Source: Struthio camelus (Eukaryota; Chordata; Aves; Struthioniformes; Struthionidae). From it: 64,000 nt of DNA. Below, piece after piece: positions 13,231 to 26,318 of this stretch. Every line of letters begins with the position of its first letter. The stretch's first letter is position 1. Below the pieces are notes generated by a model that saw only the letters and a list, made by a program, of their open reading frames with translations, was not told the origin of the DNA and made no database searches. The position numbers and the translations under genes are program-made. The DNA is taken from assembly GCF_040807025.1 (NCBI RefSeq), contig NC_090946.1, forward strand, positions 81,900,641 to 81,964,640, read 5' to 3'.

Positions 13231-14251
13231 ATTCTGCTAAAGTACTCAGTCCCCACAGGGATGGGGTCAGGTACTATAATACACGTTAGCAGGCAGCTCT
13301 GGCTCTGGGGATTTTGCTTTTCAAAAAAATGAGGCAAAATGTCAGACAAATACGAGCACCTTCTCTACCATCTCAGTGAGAAACTGAGGCACAGATTAAG
13401 CGCTTGGCTATGCCAATTCGAGGAGTCAGTGGCAGAGCGAGGAGCAAAACAAGTCCCCAGACCCATACTGCTTTCCTAGAGAAGGGATGACTATCCCAAT
13501 AGCTGTTAGGCTGATAGCAAGACTACGTTCCTGAGGCTGATTAAAACTTTGTGATTTTAATGACTGTAAATGGCTGCCTATCTCTTGGATAAGCCCCCGA
13601 TGCAAAGCAAGAGGCCATTTGTTGGATAAGAATCCCAAAAAAGCGTATGAACTCTTTCCCAGGTCTTCAATGTCAATAAGTATCTTGAGGCTTTTCCCCA
13701 GGGGAATCAACTGGAAATGTAAATGCAATATCATGAAGATAATAAATATAGTTTATAAGTTTAGGACTCTCCGTGACCTAACTTAGCTGTGACTTAGTTT
13801 TACCTCCTCCAAGGAGCTACTGTGAACTGCGGCTGCCCTAACCCTAAATCAGCGCATCTGCATGGGGAGATTAATGAGCTTCCTCTGAGTGCTTTAGGTC
13901 CTTCCTCATGCTTTGGTTTGTGCATCTCTCTTTGGAAAAGCTCTCGTTGACACTGAACTTTCCTTCACGTATCTGACACAGGTGGGCATTACAGTCAAGA
14001 ATCTGAAATCTGGATTAGGCACATTGCTGGGTGCTCCACTAAAGCTGATATCATGCAGCAGTGCTTGGATTTCCCAAAGCCTTCACTTGCTGACAAGAAA
14101 AGACTGAAAATGTCAACATATAAAACATACTTTGAACAGAAAAGGTAGCAGTTTTGCTTTTTCTGCTGTTTGCAGGCTATGCCATGGAGGCAAGCAAAAA
14201 GTCAAGGCTGCGATTTAAAGTGGTATATTAGATATGCATCCTGAAAAGCGG

Positions 14252-14279
14252 GGAGTCCAACCATTTCTGTGATTCGATG
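14252..14279 (+). mobile_element. Possible CR1 tail remnant
   Basis: The string GTCCAACCATTTCTGTGATTC followed by GATGG resembles the last bases of a CR1 3' end, where the usual form is CCAACCATTCTGTGATTCTATG. The similarity covers fewer than 30 bases, so this is a weak call. Confidence 0.3.
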
Positions 14280-15854
14280 GTGCTATCAATGGTGGGTAAG
14301 CGTAAAGCTTATCCATGTGTAGCTGGGAAGGGGCAAACCTGTGTGTTTACTGCACAGCAATGGAAATGACTGAAGCAGGCAGTAGAGCCTTGTTTCATAA
14401 AAATGGTACTCCTGACTTGGCTTATGCTGGTAATGGAAAAGGCTCCCCAAAGCACAGCTCTGCAGAGGGAAATGTGCCCACAGCTGAATACGTGTGAAAA
14501 ATTACTAGAGCCCAAGGGCAGGTGCAGCTCACGGGTGAAATAATTAACCACTGATGAACAGGGTGACAGATCTGTAATGAAAGGGAGATAACCAACCTCG
14601 AAGTGTCCAATAGGAGGCACAGGAGGAAACATATGCATGAAAGCGCAGTGGAGCTCACAGCCATGGAGCTGAGCTGCTGGGGGACCACCAGTCTGCTGCT
14701 GCCAGATTGCCCTGGTAAAGGGACTCCAGGCTGAGCTCTGGGGCAGGACAGTGCTGAAGACGTCTGCTTTAGGCAGGCAGAGCAGCTATCCAGGGGTTAG
14801 GGTCCCTCAGTGACACCAGTGTCTGATGTTAACCAGGCTGGACTGGATGGCAGATCCTGGAGGAAGAAAACAGTGCTGTCCAGCCTGAAGCCACCAGCTG
14901 TGGACACGGTCTGCAGAGACCAGACCACATGCTGCATTATGAGATATACATTCAGTCCTCACTGTGAAGAACTTACAGCCTCCGATAGAAAGTAACATAA
15001 ATATATCGAATTGATTATCTTGAACTAGCATAAATCTACGAAGTCAGCAGAGCCACACTGATTTATTTCCCATGAGGAACTGGCCAATAAAGATGATGTT
15101 TAATCATTGTCTCTCTCTCCTTTTGTGCAACGTAAGAGTTATTCTCTGCTGCCCACACATAAAAACCGTCAGCTTGGGCCTGTCCAAAGCATCTTTCAGA
15201 AGCCCAGCAGGCGGGAGAAACATAAGCATTGCCCTTGGTGGTGGTGGTTTGTTCCAGCAGGCAACTTTCCTCAAGATGGGCCTCATTTCTCACTGTAATT
15301 TGTTTGGCTTTAGCCTCCCATTCATGCTCATTGCACACTCTTCTTGATTATGTTAAACACCTTTCTTGCCCAAAGAATAATAGTCAGTTAAGGACTAGGT
15401 TAATATAAGTAGAATGGAAAAGCTGAGACAAGTGAGATGCTGGACTTGCAGCCGGTTGGTGGCTGTTGGACCCTTGTAGACACCTCTGGATGGGAGCACG
15501 CATCACCGGGGGGAGAGCCACAAGGGTCGTGCTCCAGGACTACAGCTTTAGCTCCTTGCCTCTGGCCTCACTTCTGAACCTCTCTCAGTCATTGTGGGAA
15601 ATGTGAGGCAGGCAAGCTCCTATTTCCGCTGCGGTCGTGGCTTCAGGAATCTTCCCAAGGCTCTTCTGAACAGATTTAGGCCATTTCCAAGACTCGTAAT
15701 GGTTGTCAAAATGAGAATAGGGCCTCTCATCAGAAAGAGCATTCAAACAAGCCTCTTCCTCATTAGCTTTAGCTGTATCTAATTGGGAGTTTGGAGGGCC
15801 AGCTTTCCAGCTGCAGCCATCTCCTCAGGAACTGACTTCTCACTACAGAAAAGG

Positions 15855-15870
15855 AAAAAAAAAAAAAAAA
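15855..15870 (+). repeat. A16 homopolymer
   Basis: This is a simple poly-A run after GAAAAGG. No element body was recognised upstream of it, so it is probably a plain mononucleotide repeat. Confidence 0.9.
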
Positions 15871-17984
15871 GACCAAGAAAGCACAGGATGCTGAGATCTC
15901 ACAGAAACCTGACTTCGTGTCTGTTCTCCATTTCTGTATCAAATAAAAAAGCAATCTTCCCTTTCACACAAAATCCTCTTCTGTTTTGCCTGTATTTTTA
16001 GGCTTTCGTATTCCAGTCCAGCTCTATACCCTGTCAAAGTTGTGCTATTAAAGGGAGCTAATTAATCCAAAGTAAACTCTCAGTGAAAAAAAAAGCTGTT
16101 CCTCATTTTCAGAAGAATCAAACAAGTCATGAAGGGATTACACCTGCATTGAAAACCTGGATAAGTTCTGAATAATTTTCTTTTTACATAGCGACATCCA
16201 AGTGCACCTGGTGGAAGGGTGCACAACTGAGCACTGGTGAGTTTGGGCATCTTCATAAGCTGAGCCCCTGTAACAGCCTTTGAGTGTGCTTCTAGCCTTC
16301 CCTAAATGAGAGAGAAAATGCACTAGTTCATCACCCCTCTGGGGCCATACCTCATTACTCTGTCAAACACAGTCATGTTCGACCATGGGTCCATGTTCCC
16401 AGTTCACTTTTGGTACTAACTTTGTGGAGGAAGGCTCTTCCATTAGTGTGATGTACCGTGTTTTCAGATGAAGTCAACACTAGAGTCCAACACTAGACCT
16501 TCACTAGCTACATGGCAGTAATAAATACAGAGCCTTGCCTCACTAGCACTTCACATCAGGATAGGAAATGCTCATTGCTATCTGATTGTAAAGGCATGGC
16601 TCTGTATGAAAAAACCCCTGGGAAGAAGTACAAAAACTAAAAATGTCCCTGTCTTCACTAGGATCTTACCTGGAGTAAAGTTAAGAAAATGCTGTCTATA
16701 TTTGTAGTAAAGACAAGTCCTGCATCATCTGCTTGTAGTGTAGTACTTACACCATCAAGAGGTAACGGTGTTGGAAATTGATGTAATCAGTCCCCAGAAC
16801 ACAGACCTTAACACAGTAAAGGGAAATAACAATAACACAAAAATAAATTGGAACAGTTATGGCTGTTCTATTTTTCTCATATTGCTGGAAATCTAATATC
16901 CCACTAGAGCTATTCAGTTGTTTGTTTTAAAGTTAACTTTGTCCTTTATGAAAACAAATGGGAAGAAACCGAGTGGGTTTGTCCAATATTAAAGAAACAT
17001 AAATCTTCCCTAGTCAAGCAGACAGTCAACAGCCCCTGCTTCTCTTGGAACCAGTGTGCAGGCCTGTCTGAAGGAGTGCTACTCACCCGTGTCATCTCAC
17101 ATACAGTGTTGAGGAGCAAAAAGGCCCTCCTATGGGAAAAATGTTCCATGGGCAACACTGTTGTCCAGTGGGCAAAAGATAACAAGAACCAGGCAAAGGG
17201 TTCCCTTATTGCAGGACAAGAAGTCCTGAGCTGTGGCTAAGCCGAGCTGTCCCTTCTGAGCAACCCAGGATCTCCAGATAGCACCACAGAGAGACTCTAC
17301 AGGACACATACCCGCAGGAGAACATTAGACCACTGCTTTTGGTCCGCCCAATTGTTCAGCTAGTCCTGCTCCTCATGGTGATCAAAAGCGGATGCCCATG
17401 GATAAGTACAAACACAAGGAAAGTGTGTGCTATCCTTGACTATCTACTCCATCCTCCAGGCATTTGCAACTGAATGAGAGGCCGTTTCTGTGTACCTAGC
17501 AACCCTCAGTGAATTTCTACTCTGTGATGCAAGAAGAAAATCTATTCTGACAGTGTTTTTGCAATACTGGCGATGACTCTGTGTCTTCTAGACAAGCTGG
17601 AACTTGTAACCTTCAACACTTTTGTTGCACTGATCCTCAAGCTGGTTCAGATTTGCCTCTAGCTTTGTGGAAATACTTCATACAACAAGCAGCAAGAACC
17701 TCTATGTCTATAAATCACTGTTGTAAGCAACATTTATAAAATGAGAGACCACATTCAGTGAAGCATTAGCCTGAAAAGATATCAGCTGAGCATCCCCCGT
17801 GGTGCAAAGGTAGCCTAGAGATGACTGCAGCCACTGTGTGCACAAACAGGGAGATCAGGAGCAGAAAAAGGGCTGTGGAGTCATATTTACATCCAGAATT
17901 TATGGACCCATTCCCACTGACTAGACACAATTTTGGTGTCTATGCTGGAAAAGAAAACTGAAAAACTAGAGTGAGTTCTGAAAT

Positions 17985-18345
17985 GAGCGCTGGGAGCATG
18001 CGAGGCCTGGAAAACCTGCTCATAATGAGAATCGAGAACGTTCTGTTTAGAGAAGGAGCGGAGGTGACTTGGTCGTCATTTACAAGTGCCTACACGTGAC
18101 ACATTTTCTGATGAGAGGGGGCTCTTTCATCCAGCAGGAAAAGGAATAATGAGGGATAATATTTAGCACCTGGACGTGGAAAAATTCAGACTTGAAACAA
18201 GGTGAAATTTTTCACAAGGAGAGTAGTTAGCCCTTCAAACAATTTATTTAAGCCTACAGTGGCTCTGACATCACTCGAAGGCCTTAAATCAAGGTTGAAT
18301 TTGACTCTGTGAGCCAGCTGTGACATTAGCAGAAGTTATAGGCTT
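17985..18345 (+). mobile_element. Old degraded CR1/L3-type LINE fragment
   Basis: The + strand resembles the ORF2 C-terminal region and tail of an old CR1-type LINE. There is a block like AGAACGTTCTGTTTAGAGAA, then GGGGGCTCTTTCATCCAGCAG, then AAATTCAGACTTGAAACAAGG, then GAAGGCCTTAAATCAAGGTT, in the order found in such elements. The frame is broken in many places and several gaps are needed, so it is much older than the CR1 copy that begins about 60 bp downstream. The assignment rests on remembered family consensus; a RepeatMasker run would settle the subfamily. Confidence 0.7.
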
Positions 18346-18407
18346 GCTGCAGGCTTTTTGGGCAAGGGGCTCTGACAGAGGAGAGAGGCCAGAGTTTTCC
18401 ATTTTAA

Positions 18408-19070
18408 TCACAGAATCACAGAATCACAGAATCGTTTAGGTTGGAAGGGACCTCTGGAGATCATCTAGTCCAACCTCCCTGCTCAAGCAGGGTCACCTAG
18501 AGCATATTGCCCAGGATCACATCCAGACGGGTTTTGAATATCTCCAGCGAAGGAGACTCCACCACCCCTCTGGGCAACCTGTTCCAATGCTCTGTCACCC
18601 TCACAGTGAAGAAGTTTTTTCTCAGGTTCAGATGGAACTTCCTGTGGTTCAGTTTCTGCCCATTGCCTCTTGTCCTGTTGCTGGGCACCACGGAGAAGAG
18701 GCTGGCCCCATCCTCTTGACACTCCCCCTTCAGATACTTGTACACGTTGATGAGATCCCCTCTCAATCTTCTCTTCTCCAGGCTGAACAGGCCCAGCTCT
18801 TGCAGTCTTTCTTCACAGGAGAGATGCTCCAGCCCTCTAATCATCTTGGTAGCCCTCCGCTGGACTCTCTCCAGGAGTGCCATGTCTCTCTTGTCCTGGG
18901 GAGCCCAGAACTGGACACAGTACTCCAGGTGAGGCCTCACCAGGGCTGAATAGAGGGGCAGGATCACCTCCCTCGACCTGCTGGCAACACTCTGCCTAAT
19001 GCACCCTAGGATCCCATTGGCCTTCTTGGCCACAAGGGCACACTGCTGGCTCATGTTTAACTTGTTGTCC
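18408..19070 (-). mobile_element. CR1 LINE, 5'-truncated, ORF2 C-terminus still open
   Basis: This is the last 660 bp of an avian CR1 element in - orientation. On the + strand it begins with three CACAGAAT octamers, which are the element's 3' tail. On the - strand an uninterrupted frame from 19,072 to 18,497 encodes the C-terminal region of ORF2, downstream of the reverse transcriptase palm. Landmarks are [58 protein letters not shown] and the natural end at GNML. The copy is 5'-truncated at about 19,070, where the flank happens to supply an ATG. It cannot retrotranspose on its own because endonuclease and palm domains are missing. Absence of stops over about 190 codons suggests a fairly young insertion. 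Confidence 0.95.
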
Positions 19071-22000
19071 ATATCATAAGCCAGTACAGTTCGAGCTGAA
19101 GGCTAGCAAGTAGTGACTAGTCTGATTACTCAAATGATACATTTTTAGCAACTTTCAGCAACGGGGAGGAAGTTTTAAACAATATAGCAAATGCCTTATT
19201 TGTTTTAAATAACCTGCAATGCATTGAAGGGGTTTGAGCATTGAAAAAAACTTGAGAGTGGGGTTTTAGCTTTTTAACAATACCCAAGAGCAGGATGACA
19301 TTTTTTCTGAAAAGTTCAGCTTCTGGTTAGATGTCAGCATATTGGCAAGTTTCCAAGAGGGCTCAGCCTGCTGTCTGCACTCAATGTTTCTGATCCTTTG
19401 GCTCTGAACCCATTGTACTTTAGCATTCCTTCTACAATTTCTTTATTAAAAATGACTCGCACTGATTTGCATCAGTTAAAGATCTGTCTCCTATTTTTCC
19501 TTGCCTCTCTATAAAGTTGCACAAACTGTAATCCTATTTAGAATCAAAATTTTACACTCACTGATGTGTAGCAGGCACATACCATCGAAGGAGTTTTACC
19601 AGAAAAGATTATCCATCACTTTAAATAGGTCATGCATACACTTAGCATATGTTACATTACTTCTCTTACATGCAGCCAATCACACTGGCTAATTGAAAAA
19701 GTCTGTAGTCACAACTAAAGAAAGTAGTTTCTCTGGTGATTAATAAGCAGTGAGTCTTAGAAAAGAGAAGGAAAAGAGGCAGGAGGATGAAAGAAGACCA
19801 GACTTGCTGTGAAGTTCAAGAAGCGTTGCATCCTGCAATACACATCCAGTTGCTGGAGTCATTTATATTTCTGTGTTGCCGCTGGGAGAGGAAAGGCAGC
19901 CTTTGGGCTATCCTTGTACCAGACTGATGGAGCAATAGTCAGATCCCCTTCTTGCAAAGAGATCCTACCCTGGTGTAAGGCTCACAGGGCAGCATTATTA
20001 CAAGTGCCATCATCTCCATCTGCAGGCAGTCAGCACCCTGGAGCAATAATGAAAGTGCTTTCTTGGAGCCAGAGACCCCAGCTAAAGACTTAATGTTGCA
20101 CAAGCAGCCCAAGGGTGAACGTGGCTTTGCTTGCACATGGTTAATGGTGATAGCCTTTGAGTATCTACAGGGTGCCTGGAGCTGCTGGGAAAGGTGTCGC
20201 AACACTCAGGGGACCAGACTCAGGTAGAGCTGCTGAAAATACAGCAAGCTCGAGCTCAACCAGCAAAAAGGGCTGAAAGTCTTCTCTGAGGTCCAGCTGT
20301 CGTCTTGGGAACACAACTGCGGAGCACCCGGATGGATTCAGCGTAACACCCACCTCGTCACACGGAGCTGGCTGGCGGGAGGCACAACGGGCAGGACCGA
20401 GATGTCATCCTTGCAGGGCACAGTTCATGCAACATTTCTGATTAATTCAGTCGGGACATTTATTCTTTTTAATCTCTCCCACAGATTTCTTCAGCTGGTT
20501 TAAACTCCTTTTAAATGCCAGGCTTTTTTTAACCACTGCCCTTTGCAAATACTTCACCAATGTCCTTGTTTATCAAATTTCAGGACAAAACAAGTTTTGC
20601 TGAATTCCAAAAAAGAAATGGCAGAGCAAATGGGTTCAGCTTTGCCTCCTGACATACCACCACATTAGTGTCTGCTTCGCCTCTGAAATATAGGACGTGT
20701 TGCCCATTCACACTGGCAAAAATGGGAGATGAACCCATTCCTCTATTCTGGGGTGCTCATGGATGACTGTCAGGAGAGGGCTCAGTCCTTCAAGAACACA
20801 TTAAATCCTTTCCTGACAACTGTGCTCGTGCATAAACTTCAGTCTCACTGTCCCAGGACCACCTGGGTGATGCTGAGCTGTTTGATGCCAGGGCACCTGC
20901 CGTCCCTGCCGACTTTAAACTACAACCCTAAAATGTGACACAGCCCAGCAGCGTGGCAGCTGCTGGTCCTGACCATGCCATGGATAATTCGCCTGTGATT
21001 TCAGTCTGGGAATGATTTTTTTAAGGCACGCTGTAACCCTGGTTAAGGCTAGTCCTTCCTGGACTTCCTCTCTTCCTCTAGAGCATCCTTCCTCTCTGGA
21101 CAAGGGAGTCTGAGATGGGATCAAGACAACCCAAAAGCAGCAAAATAGGAGCTTGCAAGGGAAGCTGCTGCCATGTGCTCCACCTGCTACTGCGAGCCAG
21201 TGATTAAACTGCCGCTCCGAGCAGCGAGTTTCCCCTTAACAGCCACAGGCCTAAACTGAGTGAAGCTAATAAACAAGTTCCCTTCCTCCCAGAGCATCTC
21301 CCAGAAGCTGAAATCCCCGTTTGGATCTAAATTGTGCTTATTTCAGGGAAATTCCCACAAGAACCCTCTGGCAGCGAGGAACTGTTTCACTTGCTAAAGC
21401 TGCAGGGACTGGATTGCCCCAGCATCTCCCAGCACAGATCACTTTTAGCAGACAGTGACTGTTTCCCCCGTAAAAAGGACTTGGTCTAAATGAATAAAGT
21501 TTATTTTGAGATGCTTTCATGAGCTGCTGCTTTGCATTTCCATTTGCAGGATTTCCCTGTGAAGCTTGACTTACTTCAGCAATAATGTCATGCGGATATT
21601 AACTCACCCAGTGCCTACCTAAAGTCTCTCTTCGTTAGCTCAGTACATCGTCCACAGCAAAGTTTTAATTAATGAAGCCAGAGCTGCCCTTTGCTATGTT
21701 ATTTTCCTTTCCTTGGGCCAAGCAGTGTCTAGCCTGCTTCGTGCTGACTCACAGGCACCTATTAACTTTGCCTAGAGCTTTACCTGTGTAAGTGCTAGGC
21801 AAAATGCAAGGGGGCAAAAATAGGGAGGGATGTCTCAGCCGGAGGAGCTGCAAGAAGCACTGGAGGGGCACAGAGAGGTCTGGGCAAAACTGAGGAAGCT
21901 AGACTTCTCCCAGAAGCTGGGATATGGGATTTCATGACCTTGCTCTGTCCCGGGCAAAGAGCATTGATGGTGTCCTGGTGCCTAAGATGACCCCCTGCCA

Positions 22001-22329
22001 TGTGGGAGACCAGTCTATGCTTGGGCCAGGAAAGCAGGGATTTGAAGCTAGCATCCCCTCCCTTAGGCTTTGAGGAACTGTCTTGCTCCTTTTTTTTGCC
22101 AGGGAATTTTTTCCCTGCAAATGCTGCAGACAACCTCATTTCTGTTGCACGGAACAACAGAATCCCATTCCAAGCCTGCCGAAACACCTGTGGAGCCCGA
22201 CTGCAATATCCCTTCTCAGGAGCCAATTCCTCCTAAATTAGCTGTACTGGAGTTCATTGCCAGTGGTACTGGATGCAACCAACAGGACTGGAAACAGGGA
22301 AGCCAGTGAGCAGACCAGGGAAGGTGGCA
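19071..22329. other. Intergenic DNA, no gene seen
   Basis: No recognisable exons or repeats were identified. Open frames here are short and give no recognisable protein family. Confidence 0.55.
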
Positions 22330-22480
22330 GTTCAGCAACATGTCTCCAAGATGCTTTGAGGATGGTAGCAGCTCAGTAACACTTTTCCACAATGCTTTGG
22401 GGATGGTGATGGTTCAGCAACACATCTCCATGATGCTTTGGGGATGGTGGGTGTTCAGCAACGTGTCTCCATGACGCTTT
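22330..22480. repeat. 41-bp minisatellite, about 3.7 copies
   Basis: Units start at 22,330, 22,371, 22,412 and 22,453, exactly 41 bp apart. Each begins GTTCAGCAAC or a close variant (GCTCAGTAAC in unit 2), continues with a TCTCCATGATGCTTTGG-like core and ends GGATGGT. Units 3 and 4 are closest to each other. The array stops inside unit 4 after GACGCTTT. No start codon or coding constraint is evident. Confidence 0.92.
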
Positions 22481-24667
22481 ACAGCAACCTGGAGCATCAA
22501 GGGCCACCCATGCGTGGAGGCTCCCAAGCTGCTCTGCAGCAATTGAGGTGATGCACGAAGGTACACTGCACCGAAGAGGCCACGTGCCTCCTGACCGCCA
22601 AGTGAGGCTAGTCTTGGCCAGCCTGGGCACCCAACGTCCAGTGCAGGTGGGTTGGGGAGACGGGCCCCTTTCCCGTCCCTAGGACCCTAGACTAGTGGGG
22701 ATGAGTCCCCCAAATGCACTCATTTATGGCAGCTCTGATATACCTTCTTATGTGGGGCCACAGACCTGGATTGCTTCATGCTAGCTACTGTAATAGACCA
22801 TCAACTGACAGCTTCACTGAGCCATTCAGAAAAATATTCTCCTCCACTGTCAGTGACCTCCTCTGCTCTGTATTGGCAGGCATATAGTTCCCAAAGTACT
22901 CACAACAAATTGTCGGGATGGCTTTCACTGCTGTATGCAGTCTATCTTAGCAAGGAGAGGAGGATGGAGTGAGCTACCTGCTGCATGTAAGCGATCTGTC
23001 CCTTGTGGACCACCTGCAGGGGAAGCAGCTCAGCAGCGGATAAATAAAACTTCTGAGCCGGCACGTGCAGAGGGACAGCAAGCAGAGCAGCTGTGATTTG
23101 ATAACATTTGTGAAATGTCGTTATTATACATCTCTGTCCCTGGATAGAAACAGCCTCCTCCTCAGTGATTCTTCGCCTGGGTGAATCACCCTACTGGAAG
23201 GGCCTGACCTCCACCAGGCATAGAAGGACCCAAGGTGTCTCACCCACTAATGTGCACACCTTGGCAAAGGGCCTAACCCAGACCTGGTGTCTATATAATG
23301 GCAGTGATATTTGCATTTTTACACAACATGAAGATCAGCTGCTTAGAAGTTTGTTGCAAACCGCTTTCTTGCTGGGCTCTGCACTGATGTGCACGCATGC
23401 AAGGAACGTGTTGTGGGTGAGGACTTGGAGCCAGTGAGGTAGGAAGAGATGGCCCCTTTTGCAAGAACTCACTGTTATCCACAGCAAAGGACAAGAGCCC
23501 AAGTTATTAGTTAAATTCAAATCCATGCTGGATGCTCTTTCCTCTGTGTGGCATCTTCTCCTCCCACTGGTCCCTCCATGGTTCTCACTCTTGCCTCCCT
23601 GCTGGGGAATGTAGCTCTCCTTCATGCTGCCGAAAACCATTGAACTGCTGCAGCTGTAGACATGAACTGCTGCACACCACCTCCTCTCTTGGTGAGCAGC
23701 GTCCACATGCTGACAAATGCCCTTGAACGTGCCCGAGGAGCAGCCCTGGAGCAGCCCCGGGAGATGCACGGCTTTGACTCGGAGAATGGCAGAAAGTCCC
23801 CTGTGTTGTTCCACATGGTTTTGCTTTAAGCAATTGCACTAGCTGATCTAAGCTCTTCTCTTCCGAACAAGCCCATTCCTTTTCTGTTGCTTTCGAGCAG
23901 TGCAGATTTAAAGCTACAAAATAATAACTGCATTACTGCAGGGCTGGAGTGGTGAGTACTGAAGCTCTTTAGCCTTTCCCCTTTAAGGAGATTGTTTAAC
24001 AAAGACAGTCCTGCTCACCACTTCACTCTATCTTTATACTAAAGGGTACCAGTAGACCAGAAAATTATTTTAGATTTCAAAGGAGCTTCATTTCTGGAAG
24101 GTGCCTCTGAGTTTTCTCATCCGTAACAGCTGAGAGGGAAGGTTTCTGAATGGCAATAACAATCTGTTGCTGCATTCACTTCCAGAAAGATATAATACAG
24201 TGAAAGACATCCTTCTGACAAGACTTGCTGAGGAATAGCATGCTGAAAGCATTCAACGCAGCCGGGGAAGAAATGTGAGCCAATATTTCAACATGGTTCC
24301 TAAATCATCGCAGTCTGGCAACAGCATCAGCAACACAGAAATGAAGAGAAAACACACAGACCTGAAATCAGTGGCAGCTTTAGGTCACTGCAAATGATTT
24401 AAATAGCCTCCTTCCATTGAATTTCAGCTATTTATGCAAGTTGGTATTGTCCAACTTAACAGCTCGTAACAGCGTATTATTTATGGTTGCATCATCTTTC
24501 CTTCCCCCTTCCCCAGCAAGGAGCAAGAGCAAAGCAAAGCTGCAGACCCTCTGGTCTGGTGCCAGCATCTGCAGGACACTGGCAGGAGAGCACAGTCCAA
24601 TGGGGAGAAAACAAACAGAAGTGATGCAGCACAAACTGTCCTTCTTGCATCCATGACTACCTTAACT
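22481..24667. other. Intergenic DNA, no gene seen
   Basis: I could support no exon or repeat family here. A - strand open frame across 23,335-23,814 has no recognisable domain and looks incidental. Confidence 0.55.
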
Positions 24668-25100
24668 TCACAGAATCACAGAATGGTTGAGGTTGGAAGA
24701 GACCTCTGGAGATCATCTAGTCCAACCCCCCTCCTCAAGCAGGGTCCTCTAGAGCATGTTGGCCAGGATCACATCCAGACGGCTTTTGAATATCTCCAGG
24801 GAAGGAGACTCCACCACCTCTCTGGGCAACCTGTTCCAGTGCTCTGTCACCCTCACAGGAAAGAAGCTTTTCCTCATGTTCAGATGGAACTTCCTGTGCT
24901 CCAGTTTGTGCCTGTTGCCTCTTGTCCTGTCGCTGGGCACCACGGAGAAGACTCTGGCCCCATCCTCTTGACACCCTCCCTTCAGATACTTGTACACATT
25001 GATGAGATGGCCTCTCAGTCTTCTCTTCTCCAGGCTGAACAGGCCCAGCTCTCTCAGCCTTTCTTCATAGGAGAGATGCTCCAGTCCCCTCATCATCTTC
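24668..25100 (-). mobile_element. CR1 LINE, 5'-truncated 3' end
   Basis: This is a - strand copy of about 430 bp. The + strand starts TCACAGAATCACAGAATGG and continues with the reverse complement of the CR1 tail. On the - strand, 25,102-24,749 is open and encodes the ORF2 C-terminus, including [39 protein letters not shown] and the terminal NML. It is strongly truncated and not autonomous. Its sequence is closer to the + strand copy at 31,877-33,118 than to the one at 18,408-19,070, judging by shared forms such as REVVESP and [17 protein letters not shown]. Confidence 0.94.
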
Positions 25101-26159
25101 AAGCTCCTTCAGAATTTTTGCATGATCATCTGGGAAACGTTCATCTAAGTAACCTTGATTTTTGCAGCCATGGGAGCAAGCTGGCTTCCAGGCAGAATCA
25201 TAGCTGGTTTCAACTGCTAATAGCTCAAGAATTTGGTGGCTTTGATGCCTATTTAATTTCAGTATAATGAACATCACTATTATTATTTAACCTCCTTGTA
25301 TTCTGCAGTGGATTTAACGTTGCAAAGCACAATTCATCAGTCCTGGAGGAGCATAATATGCCTCAATGCTGTTATAAATGGTAGTAGAAGGGCCGTGTTC
25401 TGGCACAGCCTCTCTAATTTATTTAGGTACTTACATGGCCTTCATCACCGTAGTTACCTGAGTGCTATCATTAATGAATTCATTAACGTTAATGTGCTCT
25501 GTGCTTTTACCCCAGAAGGGGAAGAAATATTATCCCCAGTTCACTTAGAGGAGTGAGGTAGGAGGCAGAGTAAGTAACATGTCCATTGTCACACAGAAAG
25601 GTTGTATCAGAAGCAAGAAGGAAACCAAGTTCATGTGAGCTCCAGTGCAATGCCATAACTACAAGGATGTCTCTTTTCAGCTTCTGATGACTGGTGATAG
25701 ATGTGTAAAACGCATGCTTTAGGGTAGTCCTCTGCCCTAGGATGACTATTGCATTAAAAAAGCCACATCTGCATTATAACTCTTAGATCTAGTCGTCATA
25801 TTTGTATTTCCAGTGCAGAAAAGAATATTTTCATGTTATCATCATGAAGCATCTGCACCTTCACAACTGGATTAAAACCGTTGCAATTTACGCTTCTGTA
25901 GAAAACTCTGACTGACCAGGTGCTAAACCCAGCACAGGAATGTGCCCTCTCCAAACCCGTTCGGCAATATGCACTGGTTGTCCTAGCTGTGCGTTGTCCC
26001 AACACGTCCAGTCTCGACTTCACGTTCTGCATGTTTTTTGGGCTTTTTAAGATGAAGAGAACTAGCGAGTGTGAAGAATGCCTTGACTCCTTGGGAAAAG
26101 CTGTGTAAATGGGTGAATCATGCAAAAGTTCCTAGAATTAGATATACATGACCTTGGCC
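25101..26159. other. Intergenic DNA, no gene seen
   Basis: I see no supported gene, RNA or repeat in this stretch between two CR1 remnants. Confidence 0.55.
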
Positions 26160-26318
26160 TGACCTGGTAAGAAGGAATCTTGGAGATATTCAAAATCCAA
26201 CTGGACCAGACCCTGAGCTACTTTATCTAACTTTGAATCTGGCCCTGCTTTCAGTAGGAGCTTGGGCCAGATGACCTCCAGGAGTCCCTTTGGGCCTAAA
26301 TTATTCTGTGATTCTATT
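26160..26318 (+). mobile_element. Old CR1 LINE 3' end
   Basis: The + strand reads GGAATCTTGGAGATATTCAA, then AACTGGACCAGACCCTGAGC, then GGGCCAGATGACCTCCAGGAG, and ends TTATTCTGTGATTCTATT. This matches the layout of the CR1 3' end (EIFK-coding segment, then the AGATGATCTCC-type segment, then the octamer tail) with many substitutions. It is an older subfamily than the four well-preserved copies. Confidence 0.82.

Larger units (their letters stand above)
7587..17984. other. Intergenic DNA, no gene seen
   Basis: There are no recognisable exons. Minor landmarks are a 22-bp perfect palindrome at 13,209-13,230, two telomere-like units CCCTAACCCTAA at 13,836-13,847, a possible tiny CR1 tail remnant near 14,252-14,279, and an A16 tract at 15,855-15,870. 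None of these points to a gene. Confidence 0.55.

Noticed and set aside
13836..13847. CCCTAACCCTAA, resembling telomeric repeat
   Set aside because: Only two units, which is expected by chance at this scale; not an interstitial telomere array.
15855..15870. Poly-A tract as a possible processed pseudogene tail
   Set aside because: No open or degraded coding sequence recognisable upstream of it and no visible flanking duplication.
18587..18949. A 120-codon + strand frame, repeated in similar form at 24,653-25,267 (+) and 32,576-32,938 (-)
   Set aside because: All three are the antisense of the CR1 ORF2 C-terminus; the recurrence is due to the repeat, not to a gene family.
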